DNA of 9,765 nucleotides from Trueperaceae bacterium (lineage in GTDB: Bacteria; Deinococcota; Deinococci; Deinococcales; Trueperaceae). The notes under the pieces were generated by a model. That model saw nothing but the letters and a program-made list of their open reading frames with translations, was not told the DNA's origin and made no database searches. Numbering within the stretch: position 1 is the first letter of the stretch; each line of letters begins with the position of its first letter. Shown here piece by piece: positions 1 to 7,200 of the stretch. Where the stretch lies: positions 1 to 9,765 of the forward strand of contig PXAU01000378.1 of the NCBI GenBank assembly GCA_003567075.1, read 5' to 3'. The translations under genes were made by a program, and so were the position numbers.

Positions 1-103
1 CCGTCTGGATCGCCCGGATGTGCTTGCTGATGATCTTCCCGCGCTGGTTGTCGTTCGCGGCCTTCTTCCGCTTGATCTGCGACCACTTGTTATGACCTGC
101 CAC
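1..103 (-). CDS. yebC: YebC/TACO1 family protein, N-terminal fragment
   Basis: The reverse strand reads VAGHNKWSQIKRKKAAND from a GTG at 103 and continues about 34 codons to the window edge without a stop. The opening AGHNKWxxIKxxKAAxDxxRGKI is the hallmark N-terminus of the YebC/PmpR/TACO1 family, about 240-250 residues when complete. Members were long annotated as transcriptional regulators (PmpR). More recent work describes them as ribosome-associated factors that help translation of difficult stretches such as polyproline. The GTG start is preferred because the family begins at exactly this residue. Purine-rich AAAGG and CAGG lie 9 and 5 nt upstream and could act as a ribosome site. The gene is cut by the window, not broken. 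The family call is firm, but which paralogue it is cannot be told from 34 residues. Confidence 0.93.
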   Translation of the reverse strand, partial: MAGHNKWSQIKRKKAANDNQRGKIISKHIRAIQT

Positions 104-180
104 CCTCGCCTGCCTTTCGACCCGAATCGGAGCGCCGCTGCGACCCGAGCGAGCGGCCCCGTCACGTGCTGCGCTGCCCT

Positions 181-186
181 AGTTTA
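181..186 (-). promoter_or_regulatory. possible -10 element for the yebC-like gene
   Basis: On the minus strand TAAACT stands out in a very GC-rich gap, about 78 nt upstream of the GTG at 103. It fits TANNNT and 4 of 6 bases of TATAAT. No good -35 and no TGN extension are visible. A start near 174 would give a leader of about 70 nt. This is a weak call based mainly on its local AT-richness. Confidence 0.25.
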
Positions 187-237
187 CCGCACGGCCTACG
201 GATCGACGGGTGCCGGCGCGCAGCGGACGTGGTCCAT

Positions 238-306
238 GCCGGCTGGGGAGCCCGTAGCGACCGTGCCGAGGCAACCGCGTCCCCCACCCCCGCGCCCCCA
301 GCCGGC
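238..306. repeat. 11-bp perfect inverted repeat with 47-nt loop
   Basis: GCCGGCTGGGG (238-248) and CCCCAGCCGGC (296-306) are exact reverse complements. The structure lies in the 239-bp gap between the stop of the DUF4384-like lipoprotein gene and the yebC-like gene, both on the minus strand. It could form a long-range hairpin in the lipoprotein mRNA tail or an extruded DNA structure. There is no T-tract after it, so it is not a classic intrinsic terminator. High GC raises the chance of such matches. Confidence 0.45.
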
Positions 307-342
307 GCCGCACTCGCAGCACGCCTCGCCGCTGCCCCCCCC

Positions 343-864
343 TCAACGACGTACGGTGAAGCGCGTCTCGGCGATGTCGCCGCGCGGGAACGCCCGCAAC
401 TCCAGCTGGATGCGTGCCTGCCAGCGGTCGTAGCCGCGGACGCCGATGAAGACGACGCTGCCGTCGGTGCGGCCGGGGGTGAAGTGCGCGCTGACGACGT
501 GCGGACCCGTGGGCGGGTCGATCCTGAAGCGTTGGCGTGGCCCAGGGCCCTCGATGATCTCGGAGCGCCCGCCCCGCACGGGGATGTTGCGCGCGAAGAC
601 GTACACCGACCCGTCCGGGTCGATGGCGGTGAGCGTGACGTAGCCGTCCTCGCTGGTGCGGATGCGGAAGCTGATGGGGTCGCCGACGCGGTAGGTTGCG
701 CCGTGCCCGAGGTTGGGCCGGAACTCCTGGATCGCCGCGACGCGGACCGTGGTCGAGGTCGAGATCGTCCAGTGGCTGGGCCAGGGCTCCACCACGACCG
801 TGCAGGCGGCGAGCGAGAAGACGAGCGCCAGCGCTGCCAGCGCTCGAGTCGGACGCGCGAACAT
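343..864 (-). CDS. DUF4384-like lipoprotein
   Basis: This is a 173-residue predicted lipoprotein. Residues 1-20 form a signal peptide with basic residues (R4, R7) and a hydrophobic core, ending in a lipobox LAAC with C21 as the lipidated cysteine. The mature part contains the pattern YRVGD near 58-62, then FRIRTSEDGYVTL and IDPDGSVYV. This resembles the DUF4384 beta-sandwich (a VGDxIxFxxxxxxxGYxxLxxIDxDG pattern), a poorly characterised extracytoplasmic domain frequent in Deinococcota lipoproteins and some S-layer-associated proteins. No catalytic residues can be named. The start at 864 is chosen because GGAGG at 871-875 lies 6 nt before it, whereas the ATG at 870 directly abuts the GGAGG. 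It follows another lipoprotein gene on the same strand after 53 nt, so the two may be cotranscribed. The in-frame reading extends far upstream, but only as an antisense shadow of dnaJ. Confidence 0.85.
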   Translation of the reverse strand: MFARPTRALAALALVFSLAACTVVVEPWPSHWTISTSTTVRVAAIQEFRPNLGHGATYRVGDPISFRIRTSEDGYVTLTAIDPDGSVYVFARNIPVRGGRSEIIEGPGPRQRFRIDPPTGPHVVSAHFTPGRTDGSVVFIGVRGYDRWQARIQLELRAFPRGDIAETRFTVRR

Positions 865-870
865 AGACAT

Positions 871-875
871 CCTCC
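871..875 (-). promoter_or_regulatory. ribosome binding site deciding the lipoprotein start
   Basis: GGAGG on the minus strand is followed by ATG TCT ATG. Spacing is 0 nt to the first ATG (870) and 6 nt to the second (864). Only the second is workable for a Shine-Dalgarno start, so the encoded protein should begin MFARPTRA. Confidence 0.7.
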
Positions 876-917
876 AAGGCCGCGCATGGCGGCGTCGCGG
901 GGCGTGCGCGACCGGGC

Positions 918-1259
918 TCACGGTTGCGCCACACCGCGATCGTACGTGGTCACCACGTAGGGCAGGCTGGTCTGGTGGTAACGCCCCCGCTCGTCGTACC
1001 AGAACACGTAGCTGCCACTCTGCGGCTCGTTGCCGCTGTCGGAGGTGGCAGTGGAGCGCGTGGGCTTGCCGTCGACGAGCCCCTCGAACACCACGCTGCC
1101 ATCGTATGCGTACACGGTGATGTACATCCGGACGTTGGTGAAATCCTGGATGCTGCGTCGGATGATGTTTTGCGTCTCGTTGCGGCATGCCACCAGCGAG
1201 CCGACCGCCAACCCCAAGGCCAGCAGTACCAACAGGACACGGCGGAGACGAACGTCCAT
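918..1259 (-). CDS. small lipoprotein of unknown family
   Basis: This is a 113-residue predicted lipoprotein I do not recognise. Residues 1-24 are a signal peptide: basic R4, R6, R7, then a long hydrophobic run. It ends in LVAC, a lipobox with C25. The mature part is about 88 residues. It has an amphipathic start (NIIRRSIQDF) followed by alternating beta-strand-like stretches (MYITVYAYDGSVVFEG, SYVFWYDERGRYHQTSLPYVVT) rich in aromatic residues, suggesting a small all-beta extracytoplasmic domain. GGAGG lies 7 nt before the ATG, giving good support for the start. The gene is transcribed divergently from dnaJ-hspR and precedes the DUF4384-like lipoprotein gene by 53 nt, so a two-gene lipoprotein operon is likely. 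The HspR-type operator lies in the shared upstream gap, so heat-shock coupling is possible but unproven. Confidence 0.82.
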   Translation of the reverse strand: MDVRLRRVLLVLLALGLAVGSLVACRNETQNIIRRSIQDFTNVRMYITVYAYDGSVVFEGLVDGKPTRSTATSDSGNEPQSGSYVFWYDERGRYHQTSLPYVVTTYDRGVAQP

Positions 1260-1297
1260 GACTCAACCTCCGGCCGCGAACGGGGCGGCCAACCCCA

Positions 1298-1306
1298 ATC
1301 ATACCA
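1298..1306 (-). promoter_or_regulatory. extended -10 promoter for the lipoprotein pair
   Basis: The minus strand reads TGGTATGAT. TATGAT matches 5 of 6 bases of TATAAT and is preceded by the TGN extension. A transcript starting near 1291 would have a leader of about 32 nt including the GGAGG site. No clear -35 is seen at 17 nt, as is usual for extended -10 promoters. The element lies 25 bp from the HAIR-type operator. Confidence 0.6.
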
Positions 1307-1327
1307 CCGCGGCGCTTCGTCACCTGA

Positions 1328-1348
1328 CTTGAGTCGACTAGACTCACA
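1328..1348. promoter_or_regulatory. HAIR-type HspR operator
   Basis: CTTGAGT (1328-1334), a 7-nt spacer and ACTCACA (1342-1348) match the HspR-associated inverted repeat CTTGAGT-N7-ACTCAAG. The left arm is perfect, the right arm matches 5 of 7 bases, and the spacer length is exact. Its cognate repressor is encoded as the second gene of the operon it precedes. The left arm contains TTGAGT, which could serve as a -35 hexamer 19 nt before the dnaJ -10. Bound HspR would therefore cover the promoter. This is a strong inference for an autoregulatory heat-shock operator. Confidence 0.85.
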
Positions 1349-1350
1349 TC

Positions 1351-1359
1351 TGGTACACT
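1351..1359 (+). promoter_or_regulatory. leaderless extended -10 promoter of dnaJ
   Basis: TGGTACACT contains a TGN extension and TACACT (1354-1359), which fits TANNNT. Only 6 nt separate it from the GTG at 1366, so transcription should start at or next to the start codon. No Shine-Dalgarno sequence can fit. The HAIR operator ends 2 bp upstream of the TGG. Confidence 0.65.
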
Positions 1360-1365
1360 CTGCGC

Positions 1366-2355
1366 GTGTCGGGCGGAGCCAACGATCCCTACGACGTGCT
1401 CGGCGTGCCGCGCGAAGCGGACGCGGACACGATCAAGCGGGCCTACCGCAAGCTGGCCCTGCAGAACCACCCCGACCGCAACCCCGGCGACGCCGACGCC
1501 GAGGAGCGCTTCAAGACCATCAGCGAGGCGTACGCCACCTTGCGCGACCCGGACGCGCGCCGGCGCTACGACACGTTCGGGCACGTGGGCCGGGGTCCGG
1601 CCGGCGCCCGCCCCGACTTCAGCCACGTCGACTGGCGCGTGATCTTCCAGGAAGCCGACATCCCCATGGACTGGAGCCGTCGTGGTGACATCCCGACCAG
1701 CGGCAACGTCGTCTTCGACGCGCTGTTCCGCGGTGTCACCAGCATGTTCCGGCAGGCCGGCCTGCTGCCGGGTGAGCATCGCGAGGTGCGGCTCAAGCTC
1801 GACGTCGCCACCGCCCGCGAGGGCGGACGACGCCGGGTGCACGTGCCGGGTCCCGTGCGCTGCGGCACCTGCCGAGGCCTGGGGCACGACGCCGGCGGCC
1901 GCTGCGCCACGTGTGGCGGGAGCGGCCAGCTGCAGCGGGGCTTGGACGTCGACGTGACGATCCCGGCGCAGGTGCGCCACGGCGCGCGACTGCGCCTCGC
2001 CGGCCTGGGCGGGCCCGGACAACCGCCGGGTGACGCCTTCGTGGAACTGCTCGTCGACGTCCCTCCGGGGGCCAGGGTCGAGGGCCGTGACCTCTTCACC
2101 GAGGTGTTCCTGACGCCGCTCGAGGCTGCCCGCGGGGTGGTCACCACGGTCCTGGGCATCCCCGTGCGCCTCGGCGGCGGCGTGCGCGACGGCCAGCGCG
2201 TGCGCGTGGTCGGCGGCGGCCTGGGCGGCGACCTGGTGCTGACCGTGCGGACCGACATCTGGCGCGGCCTCGGTCGCGCGGCCCTCGACACCGCCCGCAG
2301 CTTCGTCGCAGGGTTGCGTGGTCGTGCGGCGCATGACGAGAGGAAGGGCCCATGA
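1366..2355 (+). CDS. dnaJ: DnaJ-type Hsp40 co-chaperone with reduced zinc finger
   Basis: This 329-residue Hsp40 co-chaperone delivers clients to DnaK and stimulates its ATPase. The J domain spans about residues 7-70 with the essential HPD at 35-37. The usual Gly/Phe linker is replaced by a segment poor in Gly/Phe repeats (about 73-135). The Cys-rich region holds only two CxxCxG motifs (C166, C169 and C180, C183) instead of four, so at most one zinc site. A C-terminal substrate-binding region follows (about 190-295), with LFTEVFLTPLEAARG and VVGGGLGGDLVL matching the DnaJ C-terminal domain. GTG 1366 is the only start that leaves the J domain whole, and it fits the leaderless promoter. The stop overlaps hspR by ATGA, implying coupled translation. 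Regulation is probably by HspR through the HAIR site. No dnaK or grpE is in the window. It could instead be called CbpA-like, since the zinc finger is incomplete. Confidence 0.92.
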   Translation: MSGGANDPYDVLGVPREADADTIKRAYRKLALQNHPDRNPGDADAEERFKTISEAYATLRDPDARRRYDTFGHVGRGPAGARPDFSHVDWRVIFQEADIPMDWSRRGDIPTSGNVVFDALFRGVTSMFRQAGLLPGEHREVRLKLDVATAREGGRRRVHVPGPVRCGTCRGLGHDAGGRCATCGGSGQLQRGLDVDVTIPAQVRHGARLRLAGLGGPGQPPGDAFVELLVDVPPGARVEGRDLFTEVFLTPLEAARGVVTTVLGIPVRLGGGVRDGQRVRVVGGGLGGDLVLTVRTDIWRGLGRAALDTARSFVAGLRGRAAHDERKGP

Positions 2356-2852
2356 GCGACGACGACCGCCGCAACGAGGCCGCCGAGCACGACCCTTCCG
2401 AGGGCGGCGCCGCTCGCGGCGACCCGATGGTCGACAAGGACAAGCCGCTCTACGTGATCAGCGTCGCAGCCGAGCTGGTCGACATGCACCCCCAGACCCT
2501 GCGGCTCTACGAGCGCAAGGGCCTGATCGAGCCGTCGCGTTCGGCCGGTAAGACGCGCCTGTACTCGCAGCGCAACATCGAGCAGCTGCGCGAGATCCGC
2601 CGCCTCACCCAGGAACTCGGCATCAACCTGGCGGGGGTGGAGGAGATCATCAAGCTGCGGCGCACGCTGGACGACCTCCAAGCGCGTATGGAGCGCCGCA
2701 TCGGCTCGCTGCAGGACCGGTTGCAGATCCAGATGGCCAGCATGCGGGCGCTGCCCGCACCCGACGAGGACGAGGCCGGCATGGACGCCACCGAGCGCGA
2801 CGTGGCAGTCCTCGGTCAGCTCTTGCGGCGGGCCCAGGGCGAGGACGACTGA
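2352..2852 (+). CDS. hspR: MerR-family heat-shock repressor HspR
   Basis: This is a 166-residue transcriptional repressor. The MerR-type winged helix-turn-helix runs from about residue 33. YVISVAAELVDMHPQTLRLYE, split here as YVISVAAEL (34-42) and MHPQTLRLYERKGLIEPSR (45-63), is the HspR diagnostic, followed by LYSQRNIEQLREIRRL and LGINLAGVEEIIKL. A coiled-coil-like helix (about 97-125) should mediate dimerisation, and the tail is acidic. A 25-residue acidic N-terminal extension precedes the usual start. A second ATG at 2427 (M26) would give the conventional length. The first ATG is favoured by AGAGGAAGG upstream and by the 4-bp overlap with the dnaJ stop. In known systems HspR uses DnaK as co-repressor and releases HAIR operators when chaperones are titrated by unfolded protein. 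The HAIR site at 1328-1348 suggests it represses its own operon. Confidence 0.93.
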   Translation: MSDDDRRNEAAEHDPSEGGAARGDPMVDKDKPLYVISVAAELVDMHPQTLRLYERKGLIEPSRSAGKTRLYSQRNIEQLREIRRLTQELGINLAGVEEIIKLRRTLDDLQARMERRIGSLQDRLQIQMASMRALPAPDEDEAGMDATERDVAVLGQLLRRAQGEDD

Positions 2853-2861
2853 CGCCGGCGT
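2852..2861. repeat. 10-bp perfect palindrome at the hspR end
   Basis: ACGCCGGCGT reads the same on both strands, starts at the last base of the hspR stop, and ends 3 bp before the TGG of the dipeptidase promoter. It could be a regulator half-site arrangement or a GC-rich coincidence. There is no loop, so it is not a terminator. Confidence 0.3.
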
Positions 2862-2864
2862 GGG

Positions 2865-2873
2865 TGGTAGCGT
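2865..2873 (+). promoter_or_regulatory. leaderless extended -10 promoter of the M20 gene
   Basis: TGGTAGCGT has the same TGGTANNNT form as the dnaJ promoter. TAGCGT (2868-2873) lies 7 nt before the ATG at 2881. There is no Shine-Dalgarno sequence before that ATG, so a leaderless transcript explains its translation. No -35 is evident. Readthrough from dnaJ-hspR is also possible, because hspR ends only 28 bp upstream of the ATG. Confidence 0.55.
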
Positions 2874-2880
2874 ACGCGCC

Positions 2881-4266
2881 ATGAGCGTCGATCGCTACGT
2901 CGCGGACCAACGGGACAGACTGCTCACGGAGCTGTTCGATTTCCTCCGCATCCCCTCGGTCTCGACCGACACCGCGCGCGCCCCCGACGTGCGCGAGGCC
3001 GCGACCTTCAGCGCCGCGGCGCTGCGCCGGGCCGGCTTGGAAGCCGAGATCCACGACACGCCCGGCCACCCGGTCGTGACCGCGCGCGGTCCGCACGTAC
3101 CGGGCGCGCCGCGGGTGCTCATCTACGGTCACTACGACGTGCAACCGGCCGAACCGCTGGAGCTGTGGCACGGCGACCCCTTCGAGCCGCGCTTCGAGGA
3201 CGGTGTCATCATCGCCCGCGGCGCCTCGGACGACAAGGGCCAGGTCTACGCCCACGTCAAGGGCGTCGAGGCGCTCCTAGCGCTCGACGGGGCGCTCCCC
3301 GTCAACCTCGGCTTCCTGATCGAGGGCGAGGAGGAGATCGGCAGCCCCAACCTGGGCGCCTTCGTGGAGCAGCATGCGCAGGCGCTGGCCGCCGACGTCG
3401 TGGTGATCTCGGATGGCGCCATGGTGGCCCCCGGCATCCCCACCATCACCTACGGGCTCCGCGGCCTGACCTACGTGACCGTGCGCGTTCGCGGCGCCGG
3501 TCGGGACCTGCACTCGGGGGCGTACGGCGGCGGCGTCCCGAACGCGCTGGAGGCCATGGCGCGGCTGCTCGCAGGGCTCAAGGACGACGCCGGCAGGGTC
3601 GCGGTGGCGGGCTTCTACGACGACGTGCGCGACCTCTCGGACGAGGAACGCGCCGCTATCGCCGCAGTGCCGATCGACGAGGCCGCCTTCCGCGCCGACG
3701 CGGGCGTGGGCGCGACCCCAGGCGAGGCCGGCTACGCGCTGCTCGAACGTCTCTGGGCGCGGCCGACGCTCGACGTCAACGGACTGTCGGGCGGCTTCCA
3801 GGGCGCCGGCGCCAAGACCGTGATCGCGGCCGAGGCGATGGCCAAGGTCTCGTGCCGATTGGTGCCCGATCAAGACCCACGCGACGTGCTGGCCAAGCTG
3901 ACGCGGCACCTGCGCACGCAGGCGCCGGAGGGCATCGACGTCGAGGTGCAGGCCGAGGGACTCGGTTATCCGGCGATGACGCCGCTGGAGGCGCCCAGCG
4001 TCGCGGCGGCGCAGGCGGCCCTGCGCGAGGTGTGGGGGCGCGAGCCAGTGTTCGCGCGCAGCGGCGGCTCGATCCCGATCGTGGCGGACTTCCAGCGACT
4101 GCTCGGCGCCGAGCCGCTGCTGATCGGGTTCGGGCAAGAGGACGATCGCGCCCACGCGCCCAACGAGAAGTTCGCCGTGGACGACTACCTGCAGGGGGTG
4201 CGCGTGAGCGCCGCGCTGCTGCGGGCGTTGGGCGGGGCGTGGGCGGCGGGCGGCCCAGACGCTTGA
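2881..4266 (+). CDS. M20 family metallodipeptidase
   Basis: This is a 461-residue cytoplasmic dizinc peptidase of the M20 family, closest in pattern to the CNDP/Dug1-type dipeptidases. Family signatures are intact: GHYDVQP with H84 and D86, GASDDKGQ with D117 as the likely bridging metal ligand, EGEEEIGS with E151 as general base and E152 as ligand, SDG with D178, DLHSG with H211 (shared across the dimer in relatives), and a final RAHAPNE with H425. The lid/dimerisation domain is about 195-370. It probably hydrolyses dipeptides or small peptides, but the substrate cannot be read from sequence. The start at 2881 fits the family N-terminus. An in-frame GTG at 2860 would add 7 unlikely residues and place the -10 inside the gene. 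smc follows after 11 nt, so smc probably shares its transcript. Confidence 0.93.
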   Translation: MSVDRYVADQRDRLLTELFDFLRIPSVSTDTARAPDVREAATFSAAALRRAGLEAEIHDTPGHPVVTARGPHVPGAPRVLIYGHYDVQPAEPLELWHGDPFEPRFEDGVIIARGASDDKGQVYAHVKGVEALLALDGALPVNLGFLIEGEEEIGSPNLGAFVEQHAQALAADVVVISDGAMVAPGIPTITYGLRGLTYVTVRVRGAGRDLHSGAYGGGVPNALEAMARLLAGLKDDAGRVAVAGFYDDVRDLSDEERAAIAAVPIDEAAFRADAGVGATPGEAGYALLERLWARPTLDVNGLSGGFQGAGAKTVIAAEAMAKVSCRLVPDQDPRDVLAKLTRHLRTQAPEGIDVEVQAEGLGYPAMTPLEAPSVAAAQAALREVWGREPVFARSGGSIPIVADFQRLLGAEPLLIGFGQEDDRAHAPNEKFAVDDYLQGVRVSAALLRALGGAWAAGGPDA

Positions 4267-4277
4267 GCGGGTCGGCC

Positions 4278-7200
4278 ATGCGCATGACGAGCCTGACGCT
4301 CGCGGGCTTCAAGAGCTTCGGCAACCGCACCACCATCGAGTTCGATGCCGGTATCACCGCGGTGGTGGGACCCAACGGTGCGGGCAAGTCGAACATCATC
4401 GACGCGCTCAAGTGGGCCACCGGCGGCGGTCGCGCCCGGCAGTACCGCGCCGAGGACAAGCTCGACTTGATCTTCCACGGCGCCGCGGGAAAACGCGGCA
4501 TGGGCTACGCCGAGGTCGAGGTGGAGCTGCGCGACGCCGAGCGCCGCCTGGTGATCCGCCGCGACCTCGATCGCGACGGTGCCAGCAGCCTGCGGCTCAA
4601 CGGCAAGCTGGCGCGGTTCATCGACGTCGACGAGGCGTTGGCGGGGTCGGGTCTCGGCACCGCGGGCGTCGCCGTCATCGGCCAGGGCGAGGTGGCCGGC
4701 GTGCTGATGGCGGACCCCGAGAAGCTGCTGCAGTACGTGGCCGAGGCGGCCGGCGTGGCGCGGTTGGCGCACCGCCGCGAGCAGACCGGTGCGCGCCTGG
4801 CCACCGCGCGGTCGCATCTGGAGCGCTTGGAGACGGTCCTCGCCGACCAGCGTGAGGAGGTCGAGCGGTTGCGCGGTGAGGCGGCCGAGGCCGCGCGCCA
4901 CGACGAACTCGCGCGCGAGGCGCTGGTCCTGCGGGTGACCGCCGCGCACGCCCGCGTCCAGGGCCTGCGCGCTGAGGTGAACGATCTGCGGCGGCGCGAA
5001 GGCGGCGCCGAGCAAGCGATCCTGGAGGGCGATGCGGCGCTTGGTGAGGCCCGCGCCGCGGTCGCCTCGGCGCGCGAGCGCCTCCAGGCGTCCGAGACGC
5101 GCTACCGCGAGGCGGCGGCATTGACCGAACAGCGTCGCGGTCAGGCCGCGCTCGCCCACGCCGCGGCCGAGCGTGCCCGCGAGCGCGTGCACGCGCTCGA
5201 GCAGCGCCACGAAGCACGCCGGCGCGAAGTGGAGCACCTCGCCGCGCTGCCCGAGCCCACGCCACCCGACGGCGACGCCGGCGCCCTGGCGGCGGCGGCC
5301 GAGGCCGCGCAGGCTCAGGCCGACGCCAGCCGCGAGGCCGCCAACGCCGCCGCACAGGCCGCCAGCGCCTTGGCGTCGACCCGGAGCGATCTTCAGGACG
5401 AACTCGCGCGCGCCGAGCAGGCCTGGAGCGCGCACGCCAGCCGGCTCGCCTCGCTCCGCGACGAGCTGGCCTCGGCTCGCGACCACGAGGCGGCCCTGGC
5501 CTCGTTGCAGGCGGCCGAACCCGAACCCCGCCAGGCCCGTGCCGCCGAGCGCGTCGCCGCCCAGCGGCAGGCCGAGGCGGCGTTGGAAGCCGCTCGGGGA
5601 CGCGTGTCGCAGGCCCAGAGCGCGCACGGGGCGGCGCTGGGCGAGGCGCAAGCGCGGCGGCGGGCGGTCGAGCGGCAGCGCTCGGCCTGGCGCGCCCGCC
5701 AGGGGTACGCCCAAGGACCGCGGCATGCGCTCACCTCGGGCATCCCCGGCGTGCTCGGCTCGGTAGCCGACCTGCTGCGGGTGCCTGAGCGCTACCGGGC
5801 CGCCCTGGCGGGCGCGCTCGGCCGCCGTGCCGAGTACGTGGTGGTCGATACGGCCGACACCGCCACGCGCGTTCTGGAGCACGTCCGCAGCGTCGGCGGT
5901 TGGGTGACGCTGCTGCCGCTCGAGCTGCTGCGGGGCGGCGGCGCCAGCGCCTGGAGCCCGGGCAGCGACGAGGGGATCGTCGGCCGCGCCCTCGACCTGA
6001 TCGAGGTCGATGCCGCCTACCGGACCATGGCGGAGCAGCTGCTGGCCGACACCACCGTGGTCGACTCGATGGAGGTCGCGACGGTGTTGGCGCGCGCGCA
6101 TCGTCGGCGTCCGCGGTTGGTCACGCTGGCCGGCGACACGCTCGACCCGAGCGGCGCCATGTCGGGCGGCCGCCGGCACGGCGGGGCGTCGGTGGTGGGT
6201 GCCGCTGCCGACCTGGAGGAGGCCGAGGCAGAGAGCGAGCGGGCCGAGGCCGAGGCGGAGCGGGCACTCGCGACGTTGCAGGCCGCGCAGGCCGAACTGG
6301 CCTCGTTGCGTGCCGAGGCGGAGGCTGCCCGGACCGAGGCCGAGCGCGCCTTGACGGACGCCGCGCGAGCCGAGGCCGACGCGCGCGCCCAGCTGCAGCT
6401 GCAGCAGGAGGCGACGGCGCGGGTGGCGCGCTTGCAAGGGGCCGTCGCCAGCGCGGAGACACCGCCCGAGGTGGGCGATCTGGAGGCCCTACGGGAGGAG
6501 GCGACGGCGGCGCGGGCGCAGGCCGAGGCGGCCGAGCGGCGCCGTTTCGACGCCGACGCCAGCTGGCGCGAGACCGAGCGCCAGGCGGCCGCCGCGCGCG
6601 AGGCCCAGGCGGTGCACGCCGAGCGCCGCAAGGCCTTCGAGGCCGACCTCGAGCGCTACCGGGCATCCCAAGCGCGGCTGCGCGAGGCGCGCGGCGAACT
6701 CGAGGCCGACGAGAGCGAGCTGGCCGTGGCGCGCACCGAGCAGGACCGAATGGCGGAGGCGGCCGCGGCGGCCGAGGCCGCCGTCCCGACCGACCTGGCC
6801 GACGTGCGTGCGGCGTTCGAGGCCGCTCGCACCCACCTCGGTAGCGTCGAGGCGGGGCTGGAGTCGAGCGTGCGGCGGCAGCGCGAGCGGGAGCACGAGC
6901 TCGAGGAGGTCCGGCTGACGGTGGCCCGGCGTGAGGTGGCGCTGGAGCTCGCGCACGAAGAACGGAGCGCGCTGCCGATGGGCGTCGAACCGCTGGAGCT
7001 CGCCGAGCGCACCGCTCGCACGCGCCTGCGCGAGGTCGAGGCGTCGCTCGAGGCCATCGGTCCGGTGAACCATCGCGCGGCGCGCGATCACGCCGAGCGC
7101 CATGCCCGCCTCCAGGAGCTCGAGCACGAGGTCGGTGAGGCGGAGGCGGCGGCGAACGCGCTGGAGGGGACGCTCGACCGTCTCGACCGCGAGACCACGG

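Noticed and set aside
162..960. Several plus-strand and minus-strand frames over the DUF4384-like gene and the yebC gap
   Set aside because: Low-complexity Arg/Ala/Pro translations without domains. They conflict with the lipoprotein gene, which has a lipobox and ribosome site.
865..2334. Upstream in-frame extension of the DUF4384-like gene giving a 663-residue reading frame
   Set aside because: It runs antisense through dnaJ, which has clear DnaJ domains. The lipoprotein signal peptide and GGAGG site place the real start at 864.
3165..4277. In-frame extension of smc upstream through the M20 gene
   Set aside because: The extension is an Arg-rich shadow of the peptidase gene. SMC proteins begin with the short strand before GFKSF, which matches the ATG at 4278.
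4185..6437. A 750-residue open frame antisense to smc
   Set aside because: The forward strand encodes an intact SMC. Long antisense frames are expected where Ala/Glu/Arg-rich coiled coil is coded at very high GC. The translated sequence shows no recognisable domain.
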